Source of the DNA: Enoplolaimus lenunculus
Lineage: Eukaryota; Nematoda; Enoplea; Enoplida; Thoracostomopsidae
Assembly (NCBI GenBank): GCA_030248215.1
Contig: JASANG010000395.1
Span: 1 to 64,000, forward strand
DNA length: 64,000 bases
Direction: 5' to 3'
Shown here: positions 25,056-37,411 of the stretch, in pieces
How the letters are laid out: each line of letters opens with the position of its first letter
Position numbering within the stretch: the stretch's first letter is position 1
Made by a program: the position numbers and the translations under genes
Notes under the pieces: generated by a model
What the model was told of the DNA's origin: nothing
Seen by the model: the letters and a program-made list of their open reading frames with translations, nothing else
The model's database searches: none

Positions 25056-25224
25056 ATTGGCCGATACTTGAGAGTAACACTATCGCAACTATAGAATAAT
25101 ATTGCTCAGTAACGGTTGTTAAAACCCAGTTGGCAACTGGGGGTAATAGGTGTTTGGGGCACAACATATATACTTTCCAAGTTATAAACCACAAATATAT
25201 ATTTTGACCCACTTACTTTGCAAT

Positions 25225-25690
25225 AAAACTACTACGCAAATTAGTTATTAGCCCACTATTCATTGATCGGTTTGGAGGTTTATAGACAATTTATTCAGAT
25301 TCCTCGCACCCAAAACCCTTTAACACCGAAATTAGATTCCTTGCATCCACTAATAATCAGTCAAATACTTTAAAAAGTCCCAAGATTGACATAACCAATT
25401 AAGCTAATATCGTCATTGATCTGAGCAAATCAGCGATCTAACATAAAACGCAAATTTTGTGTTATTCATAAAACGCAAATTTTGTGTTATTTCAGGCAGA
25501 ATACTCATCTGGTCCTAGCAATTGATCTGAGCAAATGAGACATCTGCATTGCATACTTTAGCAGAGTTACGACCCAAAGAGCAATTTAATAAAGGTAGCT
25601 ATTTATCGACTTTAGAGGTTTGTAAACGATTTATTAAGATTACTCGCACACAAAACCCTTTAGTGTACTGAATTTGAATGCTTGTAAATT
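25225..25690. repeat. Tandem units of the Helentron-like array without ends
   Basis: Two to three diverged units (CTCGCACCCAAAACCCTTT with GGTTTGTAAACGATTTATT) match the array at 43170-43880. A 27-base piece (ATAAAACGCAAATTTTGTGT) is locally duplicated at 25443-25493. Confidence 0.55.
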
Positions 25691-26096
25691 GGCGATGATT
25701 TTTGGTTCTGTGAACCTAAACTACAATCAATTATTGATAAGTTAACTCACCGAAAGCCATTTAATAAAATGATACAGAATTTATGTGCAACATATAAGAA
25801 CAAGACAGGGTTCAAATTGAAATTTCAAAATTCCGATTCCGATTGATTGTGCAGTCGCAATCAGAACTAGTTTTCAATCGGAATTCTAATCGGGATCGGA
25901 ATTCCGGGTTCCTGGTTTCGCTTTGCTCAGTAAATCGTAAAAAGCGCAGACGCATAGTAAGCAGCAATCAATAACTGATAAAATCGAACACCACAAGTGA
26001 CTACACTGTTTCCATAGCCCGGAGTAACGTTATTTTAGATATGTCCTACAAACAAATCATCTGTAACATAGACAAAACTACAAACCGCCTAATAAG

Positions 26097-29000
26097 CTAG
26101 CAGTAAAACAGTTGAGTCTTATAAACACAACAACTATATACCCTCTTCAAAAATTCTTCAGCTACAATACGTGCGCGCGCATTGATTGCCAGTTTCATTT
26201 CTGATATTTCTTTATCAATTTCTTCCATGAAATGCACAACAAAATCGACAACTTTGTGTTTGTACATCTGCTCTGTGTGGAAGTTTGTTATCAAGAACGA
26301 TATGTCATAACCCTAAAAGTGGTAAAGTGCTCCGCATTTTGCATGGGCAAGTTAAAATTAAAAATAATTTGCAACCCTAAAAATGGCAACTTTATCGTGG
26401 TACGAGCTCATACAATTTGCACAAATAGGCCCAACCGAGAAAAAAACCTTACATGAAATGTTTACCTGACTCGATGAGTTTTGAAAAGCTGAATAAGAAT
26501 CTTATGTTTTAGTCATGTAAACTTTATAAAACATGCATGCACCTGTATTCATGTTCACGTTACATTATGTTCTACAGAAGACATTGTTTTGACTCCACGT
26601 TTCATTTTTCAACAAAAAAATTGCCTAGCAATAAGCGATTGTTTTAATAAAACAAGACACATTCTTTCAGAAAATCCATTTGCACGTTTTTGTACCGTCC
26701 ACTGTTAAAATTCCACCCCACAGCAACTGTACTTCAAACCATCAATTTACGGTACTTACCGACACAGGCTGACGTCGAAGAACAATAAAGTTTTCCGCTC
26801 GCATCATCATGAATCGCATAAATTTGTGACATAATATTTTTTCGATTTCATCAGCCTGGAATAAAAACAAATGCAGTCGAAAAATGAAATGGAGCGCGAT
26901 TTTATGCTCTTGTAAAAGTGCAATGGACCCCAAAACTGTCGGTTAAAATTTCAAGTTATAATTTCTGGATAAAGTTTGACTGCAAGCTTACTGACTTCGC
27001 AGTACTCAGGGTGCAACCGGAATCCTGTTCCGGCATTTTTTCACCTTCCGGCTTCGGGCAATTTTTACCGAAATTAAAAATTAGGTATTAAAATGTGGTC
27101 GGTGCAAATCAAGATATTTTGCTAAAAATGACGATTAAAATTAAAATCTCCGAAAATGAATCCTCGCTCGCTTCTCCACAGCGGGTGGGGCAGCACTTTT
27201 CAAAATTTTCATTCCCCCCCGGCGAAAATCTTGCCGCCCCCGGAAAGGCTCCCTGCGAATTTTCGGCCGCCCCCCAGCAAATTTTTTTGTGGGGGCCCCC
27301 AGGACTTTTCTAAGCCAAAAATTTTCAATGTTAAAACATAAAGACCTGGACTTTTTTGAGGCGGACATTCGTCAAAATGTGATTTTATATTACGCTGAGT
27401 ACTCATAATTTTTAATAGCGTTACATGTACCCGTAGTAACTAATACAATTCAATAATGAACTGAAAAAAGCACAATTATATAAAGACCGTTTCAGGGCAT
27501 ACAGCATTCGAATGTACCTATGATAAACTGAAGCTGTGACTAATATATATATAAAATATATGTTAATCACAGTTTCAATTATAGATTATTTATATTTTAT
27601 ATAATTGTGCTTCTTTCAACTTCTGGTAAAGTTGTCAGTAATGTTAGTTAAAATTATTGTATTAGCGTTTGCGGGGAATTTTTGTCATGTTGAGCGATGA
27701 GTAATCTTCAGTTGAGTTGGAAACACGATCTAGAATAAAAAATGGTCCAAAAATTCGGCATGCAAAATTTTAAGCCTGCCCCCCAGGACCCCCCAGATCA
27801 TCTGGGGCCCCCCAGGAAAACTGCCCCCCAGCGGAAATTTTCAAGCTGTGGAGAAGCCAGCCTCGAAGGTTGATTTCGATTCCGTGAATTATGAAAATCT
27901 AAACTTCAGCGGATAAAGTGAAAACCTATCTCCAACTAGTGTTATTTCACCAATAATATTGCAAAAAAGAAAATTAAAATTAATTTTTCTGTGGCATGTA
28001 TTTTTCATTTTCGGTTTCCGACCCCTCTTCTTCAAATACTGGTTCCGGTAAATTGTAATTCCAGTTGCAACCTAGCTGTAGTGTATAAGTATTAACCAAG
28101 ATCCAAGTTACAGTTGTAATGGAAGCCCAAACCGAAGTTATATCCAACACTTGAAAGCTCAAAATCAATTTATAAAAATTACTTATATCAAGTCAATGAT
28201 AAGGTTTTGATCATGCGACCGAATTATTTGAATGCGTATTGCATCCATTTATCACGTCAACTTAATTATTATAATAAGCGTAAAGTGAGGGTGATATTCC
28301 AGTTACAAGCAACAGAACCTGCTTTATCACAATGCTGACTCTAACAGCATTAATTGAGCCTTCTATAAGCACGCGCTCTTTATCGTTTCGAGATACAATA
28401 ATCGGAGTCAACAGCAACTCATTACTTGTTCTGAAAAAATGTTAAACTACAGTTTATTGGTTAAACTTAAATGTGTGTGAACCTCAAATATCGGTACATA
28501 TATCGCACCCACTGATATCCTTGTCTTCGCTTCCTATGTTCTACAATCTGTAAGTCATCTGCAATAGACCAGCGCCGTAAAAGCAAGACTGAAACGCAAG
28601 ACCAAGCCAAAACAAGATTGAAAATAAACATGGATATTGAATGAGGTGTAACCAAAAACACTATTAAAATTTTCTTTTCAAGACAGACGACTACCATTAC
28701 TGTACACCATTCTTTCCAGCAGGGATGGGCAGTCTCAGTTAAAACCGAGACCGGCGACCCAACCTACCGAGACCGAGACTGCATCAGGTCTCAGTCTCGA
28801 TCAGTTTTTGATCAATATCGAAATTAAAAGCAAATTTTCCCCACAACAATTTTGGGTGCTTCTTGAAGCTGTTGTAATATAGCATAAAAACTTACTCTGT
28901 GTGTTCAGGATTGCAGATTAATTAGCAAATCTACAAGCACGTTTATTTTTACGCCACTGCTGTTAACTTACATTGAACAGAGAAAAGTACATAGTGTTTG

Positions 29001-29509
29001 GTCCTTTGTCTCGATTTGCAAACTAACCAATACTCAAAAATAGAAATTACGACCAGCCAAATCTTGAGACTTGAAAAAATCGAGAACAGGATTGCCCCAT
29101 CTCCGCTTTCCACATGACACAATGAAAACCATCTGCTGAACAGAGCTTTTCATTACCTGCCATCATTGCGATTGTGAATACGCTATTGTTTGTTTACACT
29201 ATGAGCATGTTCGCATAATTACAGTGAAAAACTAACCTAACTTCCACTTCTGGTTTATTGTGTCGCTCGACAACTTGAGATGAGAAGTTTTCCAGACAAA
29301 GAGCAGCAGTTAAACTGTGTCTAACAGCTGTTAAATACGGTTTGAGAGTAGCACTCTGAAAAATGCACTGCGGGACAAACATTCAAAGCAAAAAGTAGGC
29401 GACGCAATTCCTGGTTAATCGATGACATTTCCAAGTTTTCATGCTACATTCTAAGTTTCAGGTGTGCTAAACAGTTATCTTCATTACGATAAAAAATCGA
29501 ACAAACCAT
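26097..29509 (-). CDS. ARPC4: Actin-related protein 2/3 complex subunit 4 (p20-Arc)
   Basis: Core subunit of the cytoplasmic Arp2/3 complex, which nucleates branched actin; with ARPC2 it forms the scaffold that binds the mother filament. Exons (minus strand): 29237-29355, 28319-28430, 26760-26855 and 26142-26312, all with GT/AG borders and compatible phases. Together they give 166 residues, against 168 in human ARPC4. Near-invariant blocks include [54 protein letters not shown] and [20 protein letters not shown]. The first clear exon opens with SATLKPYL, one residue after the usual Met. As in human, a mini-exon probably supplies the ATG; a good candidate is ATG at 29507-29509 followed directly by GTTTGT. 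The 3' end is uncertain: either translation runs 14 residues past FLKR to a stop at 26097, or a donor at 26141 leads to a tiny last exon (human ends in NF). Introns hold MITEs at 28720-29105 and 27007-28074. Confidence 0.95.
27007..28074. mobile_element. hAT-type MITE, CCGGAA family, interrupted by a TIR element
   Basis: The left end CAGGGTGCAACCGG and right end CCAGTTGCAACCTA bracket a MITE split at 27162-27865 by the 5-bp-TSD element. Flanks GCAGTACT and GCTGTAGT match at six of eight bases. It lies in an ARPC4 intron. Confidence 0.75.
27167..27860. mobile_element. TIR element with 16-bp ends and 5-bp TSD, copy 1
   Basis: 694 bases, ends CTCGCTTCTCCACAGC and GCTGTGGAGAAGCCAG, flanked by CCTCG on both sides (27162-27166, 27861-27865). 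Same orientation as copy 2. It keeps the uninterrupted GTGACTAA site at 27536-27543. The proline- and glycine-rich frames in its G/C blocks are not genes. Confidence 0.9.
28720..29105. mobile_element. hAT-type MITE, GAGACCG family, in ARPC4 intron
   Basis: 386 bases, left end CAGGGATGGGCAGTCTCAG, right end worn. Flanks CTTTCCAG and CTTTCCAC match at seven of eight. GAGACCG motifs are repeated near the left end. Confidence 0.78.
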
Positions 29510-29757
29510 CACTAATGAGAAATTTTGTTTCCAATTTTGTTTCCAAATACGTATACGTACGAACGTTAGGAAGTACGCCCATTATTTTACGGTATCAACT
29601 ATGCATTTAGTATTTGGACTGCCGGTTTGCGTTACAACAAACCACATGTATATACACATGTTATATGTCGGAGCGCAAATTGCTACGTGTAGTAATTTGA
29701 CTACACTCTCAAACCACATACGCGCACGACATGTAAGCAATTCTTCTACTACAATGA

Positions 29758-31160
29758 TTAGTGATGAGCATCGGATATTTTTTCATATCCGAATATCGGG
29801 CAATTATTACCGGATATTTATCCGGACATCCGCATATATCCAGGTATCTGGATATCCGAATTTAAATTTTCTATTTAAGATATCCGAAACTCGATTTTGC
29901 GTTTTTTGGGCTTCCAAACCTCAATTTTCGTTCCTTAAGCACTTCCCTTAACTTGTTGTTCTAAACGAAGTATCCTGACCCAAAAACTGATTGTTATGAG
30001 CTTAAAAGATACAATTCTAAAAATCGTTATTTATTGTGCCAGTGCCTTAATAGTTCAGGGTATCCTGTTTAGAAGATTGTTACTGACTACTAAATACTTG
30101 CGTTGACCACCTGAAAGTCAGTTGATTTGGTTTGTCTCTGTCTGATTTAAACCACTCAACAGAGATTCCATCGAATGTCAACTGTCATTCGAACTATATA
30201 TAAACATGAGCCGTTTTAAGTTCCAAAAAGAAAGAACCAGTGGTGCCACGCTTTTAACAGCGGATCCAAAAACTTCTCATGGAGGGCGGACTGATAAGTG
30301 TTTTGAAAAGCAATTTTTCACTAAAGAATTTTGTAAGGGGGAATATTGTTAGGTAGGGACTTGCCATTTTATCACAAAAAATTAAGACAATGGGAGTACG
30401 CCCGCTCCAATCTATGAATCCGCTCGTACCGCTTTTCCACTAAACCGCAATTATACAGTAGGTTTCCATTTTAGACTAATTGGGCTTAGGCTTAAGCTTT
30501 GTACTTGTGTTTTCGTTGATACACTGCTAAAACTAATATTGACAAAATGTTTTTGACAAGCTGTAGTCTTAAAATTTCGGAACATAATATCGATTTGGCT
30601 GCTTAACAGTTTGCACAGAATTTTGCCATGTAGAAATTAATATACTTTGCGGTACCATGCTGCACGGCGACGGACGGCGCCGGAAGTCATAAAAAGTATA
30701 GTGCCATCTTAAGAAGGTATAGCTAAAATTTATCTCAAACCCAAAAGACGAAACATTCCAACACTAAACAGTTTTTCCTCCGCAAAGTTCACTGCAGGAC
30801 CAAGCTTATGACAATATTCAGCAAAATGTAAGAAAAAAGCTTTCAACAGCATACTAAATTATAAAAAAGTTTTATGGGAGTGACTATGGTTGGAAAAAGA
30901 CCAAAGTCAAACAGCTCTTAATTTTACAAACAATATACACCAAAAACAATTCTCCCAAAAATCGTGAATAGTTAAATATTCTGACTAAGCTTTAAACACA
31001 CGAATTCTTTTTCTCAGCTCCAACTACTTTAGTAGTGAAACAAAGCAAATTATTCTAAAAAAATTTACACAAAACGTAGCATTTTGGATATCCAGATACA
31101 TATTTCATTTCAGTTACATATCCGGATATTTTTCATATCAGGATATCCGGTGCCCATCTA
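29758..31160. mobile_element. GGATATCC-rich repeat family, full-length-looking copy
   Basis: Inverted ends GATGAGCATCGGATA and its partner TATCCGGTGCCCATC bracket about 1.4 kb with GGATATCC motifs clustered at both ends. No transposase is seen. A target duplication could not be fixed (ACAATGAT versus ATTACGAT). Confidence 0.68.
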
Positions 31161-31164
31161 TAAT

Positions 31165-32390
31165 TACGATCTAGTGTTGCTCGTAGCAAAACACGCCGCG
31201 AAGCAATTTAGATACTAACCATGGCGCACCAAATATGTTTTCTGTAAACAACCAGAGCTCGCTTCAAATATAATTAAGTGCTATATAAGTACGTTAAGGT
31301 TTCGATACTTTGCTTCACTAAAACTGCACTGAACAGTTAACACAGCATAACAAAAACAGTGTAAAACGGGTGCAGGATCCGCGACCAACACATAAAATTC
31401 TTTCCCAATTCTGGTGCTTAAAGGTTGATACCAAGGCACTTTTTATAGTGGAAGAAGCATAAGAATTTTAAAAAGTTAAAAAATGTGCGCAAAAATTTCT
31501 ATCCGTAAAAATTTTGTACATACATGGAGCTAAAAACACGGTTGATTATAATTCGAATGCGCAATTTCAGGGAGCATTTATCATTCAACAATGTCGCTGA
31601 ATAATCTTAGAAGTGAAAAGCACAAGAATATATATTATATGAAAATTTTTCAGGGTGAACCCGCGGATAGCGCACAATCACAAAAGTATATATAATTGTA
31701 TATAAACCGGTCTAGAAAATTCTCCGCCTCGATCAAATTTTTGGCCGTTACGAAAAAAACTAAATTTCCAAAAAACCATTTCAAATGCTTTTTTCGCAGT
31801 TTTTTTGACTATTGCTAAACAGTGTTATTTTGCCGAAATCACGGTTTTTACGAAAAAAAACTGTGACAGACAAGATGTTCTAGTAAAATGAGGTATTCAC
31901 TTTAACTCTATAGTATCGCAAAAGCTTTTTCCGCTTTTCATCACCACATAAAATGAAATCGTTTATGTCATTCACTGGCAAATTATCTACGATACAGGAT
32001 AAATGCTCATTATCAGCATGTAGTTTAAACGCTTTTGTGTCTATGTAAACCTCAACAGTGCCGGAGCAGACAGGGACTGGGGCTCTTCAAAAAGAACATG
32101 CTGGAGGCTGCCGACGTGAAGTAGATCCAGCATTTCTCGGTGTCGATCTTCGATCTGAGGTTCTCCGTCCGAGCACACGCTCGTGTTTGATAGCTGTGAA
32201 AACATTCTTCCATAAAAGTTTTAAACACAATTTGCAAAATTTGTGGATCTAGATAGTAGTGAACCCATCTTTGAAAAATCAAGTTCGCGCGCAGCGGAAA
32301 TTTTTTTAACATTTTCTGCTAAAGTAGCTCAACAACTAGTATTTTAGGGATTATCTTAAGTGACATTGTAAGCCAGCGAGTGTAGCGAGA
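31165..32390. other. Intergenic, nothing recognised
   Basis: AT-rich; no conserved frames or clear repeats seen. Confidence 0.45.
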
Positions 32391-32399
32391 GGCAAAATT

Positions 32400-33093
32400 A
32401 GTTAGGAATTCAGCAATTAACTGGTTATTTAAAGATCAGTGTAGTATTTGAAGCCATTAAAAGAATAACGGCGAGGTAGAAGAATGTCAAATACTCGCGA
32501 ACGAAGTGAGCGATAAGCGATACGCATTTCAAAACTTCGGCGGTTTTTGCTTCACCGGTTAGGTTATGGGCCCTTTTAGGGCTGGGCCCCCAAAAGGTGG
32601 TATGGGAATGGCTGTGAAACCCCAAGAGTCAGAGACCGTTGACCAAACGCCTTGATTGTTGAGTTACTGGCGGCCTGAAGGGGCAGGATTGCTGGGTTTC
32701 GGCGACGATCTTCAGGTGTGGCTTTGATTGCGCTAACATGCCCTTTGGTGTCAACCAAAGACCGACGCCCAGTGTTGCGATCCACGACGAAGAAGAATTG
32801 GAATTTGACTGCTTTCGGGGATTGCGTTAAATTTTGAGGAAAGACATGAGCTTCCGCAACTGATGGATTTCGGATCGCAGCGACTTGACTCACCATTGGC
32901 GGATCGATTGTTCAGGAGTGAGAGCTCCAATGACATAATTGAACTTCGTTAGGTACGTTGAGATCCCTCGTGTAGCGTATTTGGCCTCAACTTGAGCGAT
33001 CCAGAGCTCGGGATCCGGTGGCCACAATGGCGGCTGTATCACCGCGGCTGAGACATCTTCGGTGTTTGTGCTCTGAATGTATGATTCACGCAC
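32400..33093 (-). mobile_element. Ty3/gypsy gag-protease fossil
   Basis: Minus-strand coding resembles the gag start of gypsy elements (PLWPPDPELWIAQVEAKYAT) followed by a retropepsin-like region (DRNTGRRSLVDT, then LPLQAASNSTI and FGQRSLTL). No reverse transcriptase or integrase is evident nearby and no flanking LTR pair was identified. It is partial and broken in a few places. Confidence 0.75.
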
Positions 33094-33439
33094 CTCGAAA
33101 GCAGCATTTTAATTAGAAAATTTTATTACATTTTTCGCTCTCGAATCTTAATACTAGTGTTCTATAAAACAAAATAGTAGTGACTTGTTAATTAAAGAAC
33201 TATAATCTTGAAAATTCGGTTGAAATCGTTAAAAACATCAAACTTAGATCATCCCCAATTTCTACATTTCAATGTATTGCTAGCTACGTAAATATGACTC
33301 TCATCACCTTTGATAGTTGAAACCTTTAGTAAAAATGTTTAGGATATGACATAAAAAGTGTTTTGACTAACAGTTTGGGCAGATTCAATATACCTAGGAA
33401 ATTTAAAAACAGTTTTGCATAAATTCTACATTTTTATAG

Positions 33440-33752
33440 AAGAGAAGAAAGGTGATGGTAAAAGGATGGTTAATTAGTTAATTTTAACCAGTATCTGCAA
33501 AATGTTGTTAAGTTGTTTGGTTTTAAACTAATTTTCTATGAAATTTCGGAAATTGCTTCCTGAAAATGGTGTGAAAAGTAAACGAAACGCGCTAAACAGA
33601 TAAATTTTGCAAAATTATGGAAAATTTTACTACCGAAATTGCTGGAACCTCCGACAAAGATTCTACCGGAGCCGGAGCCGGAGGCCGATTTTCTGCCGGA
33701 GCCCGATTATCTGCGGGAGCCGGAAGCGGACCTCCGGTTGTACCCTGATAAA
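33440..33752. mobile_element. CCTCCGG-rich MITE-like element, second copy
   Basis: Same order as 20230-20540 and the same right end (GGTTGTACCCTGATAAACAGG). Abuts the SINE-like copy at 33755. Confidence 0.55.
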
Positions 33753-33754
33753 CA

Positions 33755-33985
33755 GGCATACGGGCATGGCTCGAACGTTCTGCCTTGGAACCTATGCGAA
33801 CGTTCCACTACTGCGCCACGCTGGACACATCTAAATGTACTTTTAATATCGTCGACTAAATATGTCGACCGTGTACTGCTGGCTAGCATACATACAGTGC
33901 ATTGCACTATTGCATGTGCACAAATTGAGCAAGCGTGTCTAACATGTTTACATGTCTCAATTTTCAACATGTGTATTTTCGTGCG
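33755..33985 (-). repeat. tRNA-related SINE-like copy
   Basis: The minus strand reads GAGACATGTAAACATG, ACACGGTCGACATATTTAGT, then GCGTGGCGCAGTAGTGG (A-box-like) and ACGTTCGAGCC (B-box-like). Same family as 63071-63675 and the best-preserved B box of the three. Confidence 0.55.
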
Positions 33986-33989
33986 CATA

Positions 33990-34930
33990 AATTATATTGT
34001 CCTGCATAAATATCACGTGATTTTAGAATTTCAGAATATCGTATGATATTTCCGTCCCACGGTGTCATGTAACATATGGCGGTTTGTATACAATGATTAA
34101 TCTTTTAAATCGAAATTTTAAGTATGCTAATGTTGGTTGAGATTTTGCGTTTTAGTTAAATATTCAATCAACCTTGGTAATAAGAAAATATTTGTCGCAC
34201 GAAAAGTTCAATTACCAATTCACATGCTCAAACATTTTTCAAAAATAAATAAACCAACCTTTATTTTGATATTCCAATATCAACAATATTATTTTTTAAG
34301 GTTTCAAAACTGCTGAGTTTAAAGCAGTGGAAATTTGAATTTTAGTTATCTTCAACCGTTAACTCGGGTTGCTCGACTGATAGTTACACATACACTCCAT
34401 CGTCATTAGATCGAATCAATAACACAATATTTCTAAAATGTGTCAGTAACCATTTTTACCATATGCATTTTGAGGCGACCTGATATCAAATATCGTTTAA
34501 ATGAATACCGCAATTACCTCTGTAAATGATCAGCAGTCCCTAAAATAATCAAGTATCTAATGGTAGTCCGTGACGGAGGTACATCTACATGCCTCATCTA
34601 AAATGTCAAAAATAGTTTCCCATTCGTCATATTCACAGACAAAAACCTTTGTACTCTCTATCTCTACCAATTAAAGTAATAAGCATTTCAAAACTCTGGC
34701 AAACAGTTATAACACGCGTGTAGCCGTTAAACTACAACTAAGTTCAAATTTCCTTTTTAACTGTAGTATTAATGTAAACAACTTGATTTAATTATATATA
34801 AACTCAAGCCTTTAATTGTTCATACCGACCCATAGAAAAATAAAGGCCTAGAAATTAGCTATAAAATGACATTTTTAATTGGCGTCAGAAATTGATATAC
34901 AAGAACAATTGTGTTCTAAAGTAAATTCAC
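33990..34930. other. Intergenic, nothing recognised
   Basis: AT-rich, no coding signal on either strand by eye. Confidence 0.45.
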
Positions 34931-34934
34931 TAGT

Positions 34935-35270
34935 AATCTGTCCCATCTGCCCCAACTGTCCCATCTGACCAAACTGTCTCATCTGTCCCAACTGTCCCAT
35001 CTGTCTCAGCTGTCCCAAGTATCCCATCTGTCCCAAGTGTTCCATCTGTCCCAAGTGGCCAACTGTTCCATCTGTACCAACTGTCCCATCTGTCCTGTTT
35101 GTCCTAACTGCCCCATCTGTTCCATCTGTCCTAACTGTCCCATCTGTGCTATCTGTCCCGTTTGTCCCATCTGTGTCGACTGTCTCATCTGTCGCAACTG
35201 TCCCATCTGTCTCAGTCTCATCTGTCGCATCTGTCTCAGTCTCATCTGTTCCAACTGTCCCAATTATATT
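34935..35270. repeat. 9-bp minisatellite, CTGTCCCA type
   Basis: About 35 drifting units of NCTGTCCCA. Each strand gives spurious MGQLGQ-type or CPICPN-type frames. Followed by two copies of TACTCCTGGTACATT-GCTGTCC at 35279-35355. Confidence 0.92.
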
Positions 35271-35799
35271 TTTTTGACTGTACTCCTGGTACATTGCTGT
35301 CCTGGGAAAATGAGACGGGTACTCCTGGTACATTTCTGTCCCGGGAAAATGGGACGGCCTTTAAAGTAACATTGGCCAAAATCACAAAAAGTAAAAGTAG
35401 ATAGACACAGGGTACAAACGGAGGTGTGCCTCCATCTCTGGCTGCGGCAGGAAATCGGCCTCCGGATCCGGTAAAATTTTTGCCGCAGGGGCCGGCAATT
35501 TCGGTAAATTTTTCCAGATATTAGCTAAAACAAATTAACTATCATTTTTACTGCCTAATTTCGCCTCGCCTCCGTTAAGTTTGGTTGACCTCCGGCTCCG
35601 GTATTTTTCTCCCGGTTGCGCCCTGATATTCAAGTCTCAAAAAATTAAAAATTTATTGGAATCAAAAGGGTAGGTTATAAGGAGAAAAATCGGCATATGT
35701 TCCGAAAAATAGTAGAGCCGGAGGTAAAAAAACTTGCCGGAGCCATAGGTGACGAGAAACCGGAGCCGAAAGCCGATTTTTTGCCGAACCCGGACCTCG

Positions 35800-36255
35800 A
35801 ACTGATGTTTGTACGATTTACCGTTGTTGCAGTGGTTTAAAATCAGACTGAGACAAACCAAATCAACTCAATTTCATGTAACAAACGCAAGTATTTATTA
35901 GTCAGTAGCAATCTTCTTAACCGAATACCATGCACTATTGAAGCAGTTGCACCATAAACTATTTTTGGAAATGTATATTTACGCTTATAAACAATCAACT
36001 TGTGGGTCAGGGTTCTTCATTTAGAGCAACAGGTGAAAACAAGTGCTTAAGAAACGAAAATTAAGGTTAAATACAAGTGCTGCAGAACGAAAATTGAGGT
36101 TAAATACAAGTGCTCCAGAAACGAAAATTGAGGTTAACCAAAAAAACGCAAAATCGAGTATCGGATATCCGAAATATAAATTTAATTTCGGATATCCGAC
36201 AAATATCCGGTAAGAATTGCAGGATATGAAAAAATACTTGATACCCATCCCTATT
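35800..36255. mobile_element. GGATATCC-rich repeat family, partial copy
   Basis: Shares the segment around GTGGGTCAGGGTTC and AACAAGTGCTTAAG-type sequence, then ends in GGATATCC motifs and ACCCATCCCTA. A short internal piece (AATACAAGTGC and flank) is duplicated at 36060-36125. Confidence 0.6.
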
Positions 36256-36259
36256 CTTT

Positions 36260-37330
36260 ATACCAGTTGCAATATAAAAAAAATTTCCTGGGCGAAGCTC
36301 GACCATTTTATAGGCCTCAAGTCGAACTCTTTTGCTTTTGACATATACATACCAAAACCAAACTGTTATGGTGAATGATAAACGCTTCATTACACAAGTT
36401 GCAGTAAAACTAAAACTTCCTGAGTGAAGCTCAATCTACATACGCCTCAAGGTCGAATTTGCTTCTGACATATACCCAAGCGTTATAGTGAAATATGCTT
36501 AAACACGTGACTCTTGATTTAGCAATGCATATCCGATTAGAACATAGTACATTTTGACAAGCCGTTTAAACAAGCCGAGACTTATTGAGGCAACAGAAAT
36601 AAGTGAATTCAGGAAAATCAAAATCCTGTTCATTGAAATATTTGTCCAAGGCACGAACGGCAAGTGCTAAATGTTTTCAAAATGGTCCAGTATGTTCAAT
36701 CCAGTTTAAACTACACAAATAGATGTCGCCTAGCCTCATTTGGATTCGGTATTTTCAAAACCGATTACAAAATCCAGTTCTGAACCCTCAATTTTTGCCA
36801 AATATAACAAACGAATCGAAACCTCTGCTGCAACTCTCGTTAGAATTGAGATCCGGATATCCGAAAAAAAGAATATTGGAAGAAAAATTATCAGGGTATC
36901 CAGAGCCTATCATTGGTTGTTAGTTTTAGCGCTATTTACTGCATCTAAGTTTTATTGGTAACGGAGCACATGACAAACAGCAAGAATTATCGGAAGAATC
37001 TTTTCAATAAAAATATCGTCATTGGTTAAACTGTAAAATGCAAAAGTAAAATCAATATCGGCTTGCCGATGAAAAACTTTACGAGTACTATTATTTCTAT
37101 ATTCTATGAAATTTAAATCGGCGCTTGGAAAGAATAAATATACTTAAATAATTAACATGTACTTCACAATCAGCAATAACAACTTTCCGATGTAAGAAAA
37201 ATACAGACGTCGATAAAATTCAAGATGCCTAGCTTGGTTTACGATGGAGCTTTCAGTCGGCCAGAAGTGTCACAACAACTAGTCAACAGTTTCGTTTCTC
37301 TTTAATGTATCTTTTATATATGAAGAACTT
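36260..37330. other. Downstream flank of the zinc-finger gene
   Basis: No conserved frame seen. Two loosely repeated segments (TGAAGCTC, CATATAC) at 36290-36480. Confidence 0.4.
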
Positions 37331-37336
37331 CCTATT

Positions 37337-37411
37337 TCAACAAGCGATCCCTAACCAAGTTTTATGTTGGTCCTCGAAAGAAATCTTCTTCTTCACCTTG
37401 ACAGCATGAAC
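37337..37411 (-). CDS. Zinc-finger gene: terminal exon
   Basis: Acceptor GAATTTTTCAG is followed by 24 codons, VHAVKVKKKISFEDQHKTWL then GIAC, and a TGA stop. Phase 0 matches the donor at the end of the preceding exon (HMHQEHV, then GTAAGAG). The call rests on splice signals and frame, not homology. An AATAAA on the minus strand near 36,951 could serve as poly(A) signal. Confidence 0.6.
   Translation of the reverse strand, partial: VHAVKVKKKISFEDQHKTWLGIAC

Noticed and set aside
27156-27406. Proline- or glycine-rich frames on both strands
   Set aside because: They fall in the G/C-run end of the TIR element and recur at 44409-44748 and 58654-58981 in all directions.
34875-35333. Minus-strand frame of MGQLGQ-type repeats
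   Set aside because: The frame is produced by the 9-bp minisatellite; every strand and frame gives similar low-complexity strings.
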